Position numbers and translations under genes: made by a program. DNA of 6,757 bases from CBDTTM01 sp965363355 (lineage in GTDB: Bacteria; Bacillota; Negativicutes; Selenomonadales; Selenomonadaceae). The notes below the pieces were generated by a model that made no database searches, was not told the DNA's origin, and saw only the letters and a list, made by a program, of their open reading frames with translations. The stretch spans positions 1 through 6,757 of the forward strand of contig CBDTTM010000138.1 in the NCBI GenBank assembly GCA_965363355.1, written 5' to 3'. Positions 1 to 5,510 of the stretch are shown in pieces (within the stretch, counting starts at the first letter, position 1; every line of letters begins with the position of its first letter).

Positions 1-131
1 CGAGTGATATAACTGCACATGGCTAGTGTAACATAAGCCAAAACATGATTTTATACTATACAACAACTTATATTATTAGGATTGTAAAATATATTTTATA
101 TTTTTAAAAATTCAGAACCGTCGAAAAACAA

Positions 132-160
132 TTGACACAACATTTTTCAAGTGTTATATT
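132..160 (+). promoter_or_regulatory. Strong sigma-A type promoter for the isomerase gene
   Basis: A perfect -35 box TTGACA (132-137) is followed by a 17-base spacer and a TATATT -10 box (155-160). The TG at 152-153, one base before the -10, makes it an extended -10 promoter. Transcription would start near 167, giving a leader of about 56 bases before the ATG at 223. Short inverted repeats lie within it (TTGA 132-135 with TCAA 147-150; ACAC 135-138 with GTGT 151-154). They could be a repressor site, but the arms are too short to be sure. Confidence 0.8.
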
Positions 161-222
161 TTACTTAAATCAAAATGTGCTCAAGCACAAATAAATTAAT
201 TCAATCAAAGGAGCGTTCTATT

Positions 223-1713
223 ATGACAATGACCAATATTCCTGAAGTAAAATGCGGCATCATCTCGGTGAGTCGTGATTGTTTTATTATTTCCTTATCA
301 GAAAATCGTCGCAGTGCTATATCTGCTGCCTATACTGAAAAATACGGTTCCATCTACGAAGCAAAAACCACCGTAGAAAACGAGCAGGATATGTTGACCG
401 CTGTTGAAGAAGTCAAAGCTGCTGGCTGTAATGCACTCGTTGTATTTCTTGGCAATTTCGGCCCAGAAACTCCAGAAACACTCATCGCCAAAAATTTCTC
501 CGGACCTGTTATGTATGCAGCTGCTGCCGAAGAATCCGGTAAAGATCTCATCAACGGACGAGGCGATGCCTATTGCGGTGTATTGAACTGTTCCTACAAC
601 CTCGGCTTGCGTAAAATCAAAGCTTTCATTCCAGAATATCCGGTTGGAACAGCAAGCGAAATAGCCACTATGATTGCCGAATTCCAGCCAATAGCGAGAG
701 CTCTCATCGGCTTATCTTCTTTAAAAATCATTTCATTCGGGCCACGCCCACAAGACTTCTTTGCTTGTAACGCGCCGATTAAACCACTTTATGACCTCGG
801 GCTTGAAATCGAAGAAAACTCTGAGCTTGATTTGCTCGTTTCATACCGGGCTCACAAAGATGATTCCCGCATTGCCTCCGTCGTAAAGGAAATGACGGAT
901 GAATTGGGACCAGACGGAAACCACTACCCAGATCTTCTGCCTCGCATGGCTCAATATGAGCTGACACTGCTTGACTGGGCTGAAAAACATAAAGGTGCCA
1001 GTAAATACATTGCTTTTGCCAACAAATGCTGGCCGGCATTCCCTACTGAATTCGGCTTTGAACCATGTTACGTAAATAGCCGACTGGTCTCACGCGGCAT
1101 TCCCGTTGCCTGTGAGGTTGACATCTACGGCGCTTTAAGTGAATTCATCGGCATTTGCGTCACTGAAGATGCTGTAACGCTTCTTGATATCAACAATTCC
1201 GTTCCTCAAGATCTGTTCAATCAAAATATTGCGGGGAAATACGACTACGAACTAAAAGACACCTTCATGGGCTTTCACTGTGGAAACACCCCTTTGTGCA
1301 AACTTGCCAAGGGCGCTGTAAAATACCAACTGATTCAAAATCGTTTACTTGAAGACGGCGGCACACCGGATATCACGCGCGGAACCTTAGAAGGCGATAT
1401 TGCACCAGGAGAAATCACATTTTTCCGCCTGCAAAGCACTGCCAGCGGCGAACTACGATCTTATATCGCTCAAGGAGAAGTTCTTCCAGTAGCAACACAG
1501 TCTTTTGGTGGCATTGGCATTTTTGCGATTCCGCAAATGGGACGTTTTTATCGTCACGTCTTAGTTGCAAAACAATATCCACATCATGGTGCGGTTGCTT
1601 TTGGCCATTATGGAAAAGCACTGTTTTCCATTTTCCAATATCTTGGCATCAAAGATATCGCCTTCAATCAACCAAAGGATATGCTTTATCCAACAGAAAA
1701 CCCATTTGCTTAA
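223..1713 (+). CDS. L-fucose/L-arabinose isomerase family protein
   Basis: A 496-residue cytosolic protein of the L-fucose isomerase-like fold, whose members interconvert aldoses and ketoses using a divalent metal, usually Mn2+. The N-terminal part (about 1-170) resembles the substrate/cofactor-lobe domains. The C-terminal half carries the likely metal ligands: E298 in a CEVD motif and D322 in LLDINN, 24 residues apart, the same spacing as E337 and D361 of E. coli FucI, plus a histidine in the PHHGAVAFGH segment (H454, H455 or H462). An FHCGN motif lies at 351-355. The start at 223 is preferred because AAAGGAG (207-213) lies nine bases upstream; the in-frame ATG at 175 would sit only about eight bases from the predicted transcript start. 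It is shorter than E. coli FucI (591 residues). It appears to be monocistronic, with its own promoter and terminator and no sugar kinase, aldolase or transporter beside it. The family is secure; the true substrate (fucose, arabinose or another sugar) is not known. Confidence 0.85.
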   Translation: MTMTNIPEVKCGIISVSRDCFIISLSENRRSAISAAYTEKYGSIYEAKTTVENEQDMLTAVEEVKAAGCNALVVFLGNFGPETPETLIAKNFSGPVMYAAAAEESGKDLINGRGDAYCGVLNCSYNLGLRKIKAFIPEYPVGTASEIATMIAEFQPIARALIGLSSLKIISFGPRPQDFFACNAPIKPLYDLGLEIEENSELDLLVSYRAHKDDSRIASVVKEMTDELGPDGNHYPDLLPRMAQYELTLLDWAEKHKGASKYIAFANKCWPAFPTEFGFEPCYVNSRLVSRGIPVACEVDIYGALSEFIGICVTEDAVTLLDINNSVPQDLFNQNIAGKYDYELKDTFMGFHCGNTPLCKLAKGAVKYQLIQNRLLEDGGTPDITRGTLEGDIAPGEITFFRLQSTASGELRSYIAQGEVLPVATQSFGGIGIFAIPQMGRFYRHVLVAKQYPHHGAVAFGHYGKALFSIFQYLGIKDIAFNQPKDMLYPTENPFA

Positions 1714-1743
1714 AAACTTGCTCTGCCCCATTAAGTTCATATC

Positions 1744-1788
1744 AAAAAAGTACCAGCCAAAGTTCTACACTTTGACTGGTACTTTTTT
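1744..1788. terminator. Bidirectional intrinsic terminator
   Basis: Two 20-base arms (1744-1763 and 1769-1788) pair with one C/A mismatch (1757 with 1775) around a five-base loop TCTAC. The stem is flanked by six A on the left and six T on the right, so it can end transcription both from the isomerase gene (plus) and from the convergent LysR gene, whose stop is at 1811 (minus). Confidence 0.92.
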
Positions 1789-1810
1789 ATGATTATGCGG
1801 AAGATAGCCC

Positions 1811-2725
1811 TCACGCTTCAATTTTTTCGTCTAAAAAGGCTTTGAACTCATTACTCTTTTTGAAATCTTGCATAAAGCTCACAAAGCTTTCTGCTGCATG
1901 AGATAAACATTTACTGCGACTCCAAATCAAGGAAATATTGACGGGCATTGGCGGATACACGGGAACTCTTTTAAATATCGTTTCCTGACGTGTCACCAAA
2001 TCAAGCAGCAAAGATATGCCCACTTTATTAGCAACGAGCTGCTTGATTGTTTTGAGCTGCGATGTACACAGCAATATATCTGGCGTAAATCCATTTTCTA
2101 CACAACGAGCATAAATCTGTTTATACTGATAAGTGTTTGGCTGCTGCAAAATAAACTTTTCGTTTTTAAGCTGCCGAAAATCAACACTGATTTTGTCATG
2201 GAGCGGATGGTGATGATCCACACACAGATTCATCTGGTCCTGCATGATCATCATGCTGTTTTGCGTATGAGGCTCGCTGCCGATGATCATTCCCATATCA
2301 AGTTCTCCCGCTTCTATTTTAGCCAGCACTTCTGTAGAATCACCATATTCACGCACATCGATTTCTATATTGGAATAGGCTTCTTTAAATTTAGTGAATA
2401 ATTTAGGAAATAAATAGGCTTCCATCATTGGCGGCATTCCAAAATGAATGATGCCGTGCTTATTTTTCTGGAACCGCGTCATATCCTGTTTGGCCTCATC
2501 AACAGCCCATAATATTTTTTCTACATGAAGCAAAAATGCCTTCCCTTCAGTCGTCAATGTAACATGTTTTTGACGCCGATCGATAAGAGTCATCTCCAGT
2601 TCCGCTTCCAATGCCTTGATGGCTTTCGTAACGGATGGTTGTGACACATGCAGCGCTTCTGCTGTGCGTGTAAAATTTTCTAATTTGCTGATTGTATGAA
2701 AATATTCCAGTTGACGGAATTCCAT
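1811..2725 (-). CDS. LysR family transcriptional regulator
   Basis: A 304-residue regulator of normal LysR length. It opens with MEFRQLEYF, and the N-terminal winged helix-turn-helix spans about residues 1-60; the recognition helix lies in the stretch from AEALHVSQPSVTKAIKALE. A linker helix (about 60-88) leads to a periplasmic-binding-protein-like effector domain (about 90-293). The ATG at 2725 has an AGAGGGTG SD (2733-2740) seven bases upstream. The gene is divergent from lrgAB across a 319-base region, the usual arrangement in which a LysR protein controls its divergent neighbour and often itself. In Staphylococcus aureus the LysR protein CidR controls the related cidABC operon, so control of lrgAB here is a reasonable inference. 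The effector is unknown; an organic acid such as acetate or pyruvate would fit but is not shown by the sequence. Confidence 0.93.
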   Translation of the reverse strand: MEFRQLEYFHTISKLENFTRTAEALHVSQPSVTKAIKALEAELEMTLIDRRQKHVTLTTEGKAFLLHVEKILWAVDEAKQDMTRFQKNKHGIIHFGMPPMMEAYLFPKLFTKFKEAYSNIEIDVREYGDSTEVLAKIEAGELDMGMIIGSEPHTQNSMMIMQDQMNLCVDHHHPLHDKISVDFRQLKNEKFILQQPNTYQYKQIYARCVENGFTPDILLCTSQLKTIKQLVANKVGISLLLDLVTRQETIFKRVPVYPPMPVNISLIWSRSKCLSHAAESFVSFMQDFKKSNEFKAFLDEKIEA

Positions 2726-2765
2726 ATTACTTCACCCTCTCAAACTACCATATTCTTATTCTATC

Positions 2766-2780
2766 ATAACCTGAAGGTAT
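2766..2780. promoter_or_regulatory. Candidate LysR-type operator (T-N11-A dyad)
   Basis: The 15-base element ATAACCTGAAGGTAT fits the T-N11-A rule for LysR boxes and is symmetric at ten of 15 positions (ATAnCnTnAnGnTAT). It lies 41-55 bases upstream of the LysR start codon and touches the candidate -10 box of that gene, a position suited to autorepression. Binding is inferred from form and place only. Confidence 0.35.
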
Positions 2781-2808
2781 AGTACATGGTTTTCAGAAGA
2801 AAAGTAAA
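2779..2808 (-). promoter_or_regulatory. Possible promoter of the LysR gene
   Basis: On the minus strand a TTTACT -35 box (2803-2808) and a TACTAT -10 box (2779-2784) are 18 bases apart, each matching consensus at four of six positions. This would place the start about 45 bases before the ATG. It is a weak match, as is common for regulator genes, and alternatives cannot be excluded. Confidence 0.35.
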
Positions 2809-2813
2809 TTTTT

Positions 2814-2833
2814 TGCTTACAAACGCTTAAGCA
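2814..2833. repeat. Inverted repeat, possible operator
   Basis: Perfect six-base arms TGCTTA (2814-2819) and TAAGCA (2828-2833) flank an eight-base spacer. The right arm overlaps the perfect palindrome GCTTAAGC (2825-2832). It lies just upstream of the candidate LysR-gene -35 box and about 145 bases upstream of the lrgA -35 box, so it could serve either promoter. No protein is known to bind it. Confidence 0.35.
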
Positions 2834-2977
2834 TATTTCTTACAAATCATCTTTTTTCATGTTTTATATTTATAATAGGAAAACTTTTAGTTATATAAGG
2901 CCTATTTATTTTTTAGTTTAAATTGAAATTAATAAAAATACTGAACTTTATGATTTTTACTTCTTAATTCCTATCCC

Positions 2978-3006
2978 TTGACCCTCTTTCATATTAAGCG
3001 TATAAT
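2978..3006 (+). promoter_or_regulatory. Near-consensus promoter of lrgAB
   Basis: TTGACC (2978-2983) and a perfect TATAAT (3001-3006) are separated by 17 bases, predicting a start near 3013 and a leader of about 32 bases. A promoter this strong would be on by default unless repressed. TTAAGCGT (2994-3001) overlaps the spacer and the first base of the -10 box. Confidence 0.85.
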
Positions 3007-3033
3007 TTCCCCATATTATATATTGTAAGTAAG

Positions 3034-3044
3034 AGGGGTCCCCT
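3034..3044 (+). promoter_or_regulatory. lrgA ribosome binding site inside a perfect palindrome
   Basis: The SD AGAGGGG (3032-3038) is followed at once by CCCCT, so 3034-3044 reads AGGGG-T-CCCCT, a perfect 11-base dyad ending right before the ATG at 3045. One central base is too short a loop for a stable hairpin, so the dyad may be chance or a protein or RNA contact site. Its role as the SD is clear; any regulatory role is speculative. Confidence 0.6.
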
Positions 3045-3404
3045 ATGAAATCACTACATCAACTCAGTATCATCCTGGCCATAACATTTTTAGCCGAAAT
3101 CATTAAATATTTTTTACCATTTCCTATACCATCAAGCATTTATGGAATGGTAATCCTGCTTGTTGCCCTTAATGCCGGATGGATTCCACTGGAAAAAATA
3201 AAAGACACGGGTGAGTTTTTCATTGAAATTATGCCGATTATGTTTATTCCCGCCGCAGTTGGTCTGATTGTATCATTCAAACAACTTGATGGCATTTTTA
3301 TTCCAGTTACAATTACAATTATTATTACGACCTTTATTGTATCCGCTGTCACCGGCGTCGTCTCGCAATGGGTCATTCGGTTTGAAAGGAGACGCAGCAA
3401 ATGA
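3045..3404 (+). CDS. lrgA: CidA/LrgA family membrane protein
   Basis: A 119-residue, very hydrophobic inner-membrane protein of typical CidA/LrgA length. About four membrane segments can be seen, near residues 6-26, 30-48, 61-78 and 85-110, followed by a basic tail (RFERRRSK). Family hallmarks are IPSSIYGMVILL after the first segment and the MFIPAAVGLI segment (66-75). Members were first described as holin/antiholin-like proteins that affect murein hydrolase activity and cell death. In Bacillus subtilis (PftAB) and Streptococcus mutans, LrgA-LrgB pairs have been linked to pyruvate uptake. Its stop overlaps the start of lrgB by four bases (ATGA), so the two are translationally coupled and probably form one complex. 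The divergent LysR gene is the likely regulator. Whether it counts as LrgA or CidA cannot be settled from sequence alone. Confidence 0.92.
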   Translation: MKSLHQLSIILAITFLAEIIKYFLPFPIPSSIYGMVILLVALNAGWIPLEKIKDTGEFFIEIMPIMFIPAAVGLIVSFKQLDGIFIPVTITIIITTFIVSAVTGVVSQWVIRFERRRSK

Positions 3405-4093
3405 ATGATTTTTTATTTAATTCCTGGGTTTTTGGCATCAGCATCAGTATTTTAGGTTATCAATTGGGTTTGTTCCTCAAAAAGAAATTCAAATCCCCGC
3501 TTTTCAATCCTCTATTGATTTCGATTCTTGCTATTATGCTTTTTTTAGTCGTATTCCATGTCGATTATGACAGTTACTACAGTGGAGCTAAATACCTTGG
3601 TTATCTTCTGACGCCAGCAACGATTTGTTTGGCCATTCCACTTTATCAACAGCTTGATCTCTTGAAGAAAAATTGTAAAGCTATCTTGATTGGAATTACC
3701 GCTGGTGTTTTCGCCAGTTTGGGCAGTGTGTATCTCCTGTCTCGTTTATTTTCCTTTAATCACCAACAATATGTTACCTTGTTGCCAAAATCAATTACAA
3801 CTGCTATCGGCATCGGTATTTCTGAAGAACTCGGCGGACTTGTAACAGTGTCCGTTGTAGCCATCATCATCACTGGTATCCTAGGAAATATCGCCGCAGA
3901 AAAGATTTGTTCCATCTTCCATATCCATGAGCCAATTGCCAAAGGCCTTGCTTTAGGAACTTCAGCCCATGCGCTTGGAACCGCCAAAGCTATGGAAATG
4001 GGAAAAATCGAAGGGGCTATGAGCAGTTTGACAATCGGCATGGCCGGTCTGTTCACCGTAATCATGGTCAGTTTATTTTCACATCTAATGTAA
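3401..4093 (+). CDS. lrgB: LrgB/CidB family membrane protein
   Basis: A 230-residue polytopic membrane protein of normal LrgB length. Conserved family blocks are LLTPATICLAIPLY (69-82), LLPKSITTAIGI (127-138), the segment around LGTSAHALGTAKA (185-197) and EGAMSSLTIGMAG (204-216). Hydrophobic segments cover most of the chain, with a basic cytoplasmic-looking loop at 27-32 (KKKFKS). The start at 3401 overlaps the lrgA stop, and AAGGAG (3386-3391) lies nine bases upstream inside lrgA. LrgB acts with LrgA in the cytoplasmic membrane; the pair is associated with autolysis control in staphylococci and with pyruvate movement in other Firmicutes. Nothing is truncated or missing. The stop codon touches the base of the downstream terminator. 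Confidence 0.94.
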   Translation: MNDFLFNSWVFGISISILGYQLGLFLKKKFKSPLFNPLLISILAIMLFLVVFHVDYDSYYSGAKYLGYLLTPATICLAIPLYQQLDLLKKNCKAILIGITAGVFASLGSVYLLSRLFSFNHQQYVTLLPKSITTAIGIGISEELGGLVTVSVVAIIITGILGNIAAEKICSIFHIHEPIAKGLALGTSAHALGTAKAMEMGKIEGAMSSLTIGMAGLFTVIMVSLFSHLM

Positions 4094-4153
4094 ACTATAA
4101 ATAAAAGAGCCGGTACAGCGAAATTGCTGTACCGGCTCTTTTGTTTATAGTTT
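4092..4153. terminator. Long bidirectional terminator hairpin
   Basis: A 28-base-pair stem (4092-4119 with 4126-4153) has a six-base loop GAAATT. The inner 17 pairs are perfect and contain the GC-rich GAGCCGGTACAGC. The outer ten pairs (AAACTATAAA with TTTATAGTTT) are also perfect; only the 4102/4143 position is a T/G pair. Each inner arm ends in a run of four A or T, so it can work on both strands, ending lrgB on the plus strand and the thioredoxin gene (stop at 4159) on the minus strand. Confidence 0.94.
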
Positions 4154-4158
4154 CGAAA

Positions 4159-4488
4159 TCAAATTCCTTTCAAAACAGATTTCAATAATTCATCATAGGT
4201 TTTATCTGGCGCTGCCCCTATTTCTGTATCTAAGAGCTCTCCATTTTTAAATATAAGCACAGTAGGAATAGACACCACTTGGTATTTTTCTGCTAAAGCG
4301 CGTTCGACATCCACGTCGACTCTTGCTACAGTTACCTTTCCATCATAGCTGACAGCAAATTTTTCAATCACCGGTGCCAACAGCAGGCACGGGCTGCACC
4401 ACGATGCCTCAAAATCAACAAGAAGCACCTCAGTGGTTTTCAATAACTGATCGAAGTCCGCTATACTAGGATGATGTACTATGCTCAT
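4159..4488 (-). CDS. trxA: Thioredoxin with WCSPC active site
   Basis: A 109-residue cytosolic thioredoxin, the usual length for the family. The active site WCSPC (W30, C31, C34) replaces the canonical WCGPC, so the central pair is Ser-Pro. D25 matches the buried Asp26 of E. coli thioredoxin, while the position of E. coli Trp28 is Glu27 here. The cis-proline is P75 in SIPT, and the usual FKNGE turn follows at 80-84. It reduces protein disulfides and is presumably recharged by the flavoprotein encoded just upstream. The start at 4488 is chosen because AGGAGG (4496-4501) lies seven bases before it and the fold begins there; the upstream extension would overlap the reductase gene and is not thioredoxin-like. 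Only one base separates it from the reductase stop, so the pair is almost certainly one operon, closed by the hairpin at 4092-4153. Confidence 0.93.
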   Translation of the reverse strand: MSIVHHPSIADFDQLLKTTEVLLVDFEASWCSPCLLLAPVIEKFAVSYDGKVTVARVDVDVERALAEKYQVVSIPTVLIFKNGELLDTEIGAAPDKTYDELLKSVLKGI

Positions 4489-4489
4489 A

Positions 4490-5356
4490 TCATAACCTCC
4501 TATTTTTTTGATCGTCGATATACTTTGCCGCCTGCTGGGCTGCAATCAAACCTTCACTGACTGCTTTGGCGATTTGCAATGGAACTCCGGTGCAATCGCC
4601 CCCGGCAAAAAGCCCTGGTATATTCGTCTCCATCAAACGACTTACCTTTATGAACCCCTCCTGTGTTTCAATTCCTTTCAAAAGCGTTGTCGGTGCCAAT
4701 GAGTTGTGCAAAATAAACACACCATCGGTTGTCTCCTGTTCTCCTGATTGCAGGTCTACAGAGCGCACAACCCCTGCTCCATTGATTGCCGTCAAACGGC
4801 TTTGACGAAATAAAATAGAAGGCAACAATTTTTCTGGTCTTTTTTTCGGTAATACAACGGTTACCGAAACTCCTAAATTTTGCAAGAAGTTAGCTTCTTC
4901 TACAAGGTCACGGGCTTCACCACAAACAATAACCTTTTTCCCACGATACAGCATTCCATCACAGGTAGCACAGTAGCTGACGCCACGGCCTAAGAATTCA
5001 CTTTCGCCGCTGATTTCCTTTTGTCTAGCTGCACCACTGGCGATAATGACTGTTTTTGCCGATAAAGCCTCTGAATTAAATGCCACCATAAAATATTTCT
5101 CCATCGGCAATATATTGATGACTCTGCCAGTTTCAGCCTCTACGCCTGCCTCTGCCACTTGCTTCCGGAAATACTGCATCATATCCGTTCCGCTGATATT
5201 GCTCATCCCCAAATAGTTATCAACGCGCTCCGCCCTTTCCAAATAATTTCCTTCTGCTGAAAAGAGCCGTACTTTTTTCCCGCGAGCGATTCCATTCAAA
5301 GCTGCAGAAAGCCCTGCCGGTCCCCCACCAATTATGGCAATATCTATAATATCCAT
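4490..5356 (-). CDS. trxB: Thioredoxin-reductase-like flavoprotein lacking usual NADPH motifs
   Basis: A 288-residue flavoprotein, short against about 320 for E. coli TrxB. FAD is bound by GGGPAG (10-15) and by the C-terminal AGGDCTG block (251-257) followed by PLQIAKAVSEGLIAA. The redox centre is CATC (C129, C132) in YCATCDG. In ordinary TrxB the second nucleotide site begins GGGxSA and is followed by HRRxxxR, which holds the NADPH 2'-phosphate. Here the matching stretch reads VIVCGEARDLVEEA (142-155) and then VLPKKRPEK (168-176), so the glycine motif is broken and HRR is absent. The same loss defines ferredoxin-dependent flavin thioredoxin reductases (FFTR) of clostridia and related pyridine-nucleotide-independent types, so the electron donor may be ferredoxin or another carrier; this is inference. 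The start at 5356 has AGAGG (5365-5369) eight bases upstream; an extension to 5416 precedes the natural start of the fold and looks unlike it. The partner thioredoxin gene follows one base after the stop. I found no convincing promoter in 5357-5448. Confidence 0.88.
   Translation of the reverse strand: MDIIDIAIIGGGPAGLSAALNGIARGKKVRLFSAEGNYLERAERVDNYLGMSNISGTDMMQYFRKQVAEAGVEAETGRVINILPMEKYFMVAFNSEALSAKTVIIASGAARQKEISGESEFLGRGVSYCATCDGMLYRGKKVIVCGEARDLVEEANFLQNLGVSVTVVLPKKRPEKLLPSILFRQSRLTAINGAGVVRSVDLQSGEQETTDGVFILHNSLAPTTLLKGIETQEGFIKVSRLMETNIPGLFAGGDCTGVPLQIAKAVSEGLIAAQQAAKYIDDQKNRRL
4496..4501 (-). promoter_or_regulatory. Thioredoxin SD embedded in the reductase 3' end
   Basis: A perfect AGGAGG, seven bases before the thioredoxin ATG, is formed by the Arg-Arg codons (AGG AGG) near the end of the reductase gene. 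The reductase stop TGA (4492-4490) and the thioredoxin ATG (4488-4486) are one base apart, so terminating ribosomes can restart directly. This decides the thioredoxin start. Confidence 0.85.
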
Positions 5357-5448
5357 TCCCGTTACCTCTCTGCTAAAATAATTTACTGTAACGCTTATTG
5401 ATTTCCCTATAACCAAGCAAATTCCTCTATTTTTTTATAAAAACTAGG

Positions 5449-5501
5449 AATAAAAATACGAAGGAGACAATGTTTAACATCGCCCCCTTCGTATTTTTAT
5501 T
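5449..5501. terminator. Terminator between the ABC permease and the reductase gene
   Basis: Perfect 16-base arms (5449-5464 and 5486-5501) contain ATACGAAGG and CCTTCGTAT plus an A5/T5 run. The 21-base loop (5465-5485) itself contains a small dyad ATGTT-T-AACAT. It lies ten bases beyond the permease stop and about 93 bases before the reductase start. It would end the ABC operon on the minus strand and make the reductase-thioredoxin pair a separate transcription unit. Confidence 0.85.
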
Positions 5502-5510
5502 TTATATTCG

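Larger units (their letters stand above)
2726..3044. other. Divergent control region between the LysR gene and lrgA
   Basis: This 319-base AT-rich stretch holds no credible gene. Its right end carries the lrgA promoter and SD. Its left end carries the LysR-gene SD, a weak candidate promoter and two dyads that could be LysR-type operators. It also holds ACGCTTAA at 2823-2830 and the inverse TTAAGCGT at 2994-3001, the latter running into the lrgA -10 box. The middle (about 2840-2975) is mostly A/T runs in which I see no convincing structure. It is long for a simple divergent promoter, which leaves room for looping between distant operator sites or for a second regulator. Confidence 0.7.

Noticed and set aside
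1..131. Tail of an upstream gene or a regulatory RNA at the left edge
   Set aside because: Frame 1 meets a stop by base 12; the rest is AT-rich with only a four-base GGCT/AGCC dyad (about 21-39), too weak to call.
175..222. Upstream in-frame ATG for the isomerase (16 extra residues)
   Set aside because: It would lie about eight bases from the predicted transcript start with no SD, while the ATG at 223 has AAAGGAG at ideal spacing.
779..1039. Minus-strand ORF of 86 codons
   Set aside because: It is the antisense shadow of the isomerase gene, with no SD or recognisable domain. The same holds for the minus-strand ORFs at 354-554 and 1415-1621.
2859..2921. Small ORF of 20 codons in the divergent region
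   Set aside because: No SD before its ATG, only a T-run, and an AT-driven composition (Phe, Tyr, Ile).
2978..3044. Riboswitch or attenuator in the lrgA leader
   Set aside because: The predicted leader is only about 32 bases and has no stem with a U-run; only the tiny SD palindrome is present.
3760..4065. Minus-strand ORF of 101 codons opposite lrgB
   Set aside because: Antisense shadow of a well-conserved gene, rich in Pro, Ile and Met from reverse reading. The same applies to 3140-3400 opposite lrgA.
4489..4545. Longer N-terminus for the thioredoxin (19 extra residues)
   Set aside because: It overlaps the reductase 3' end in another frame, includes the translated SD itself and does not resemble thioredoxin.
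5357..5416. Longer N-terminus for the thioredoxin reductase (20 extra residues)
   Set aside because: The FAD fold begins at MDIIDIAIIGGG and a good SD precedes 5356; the extension is unlike the family.
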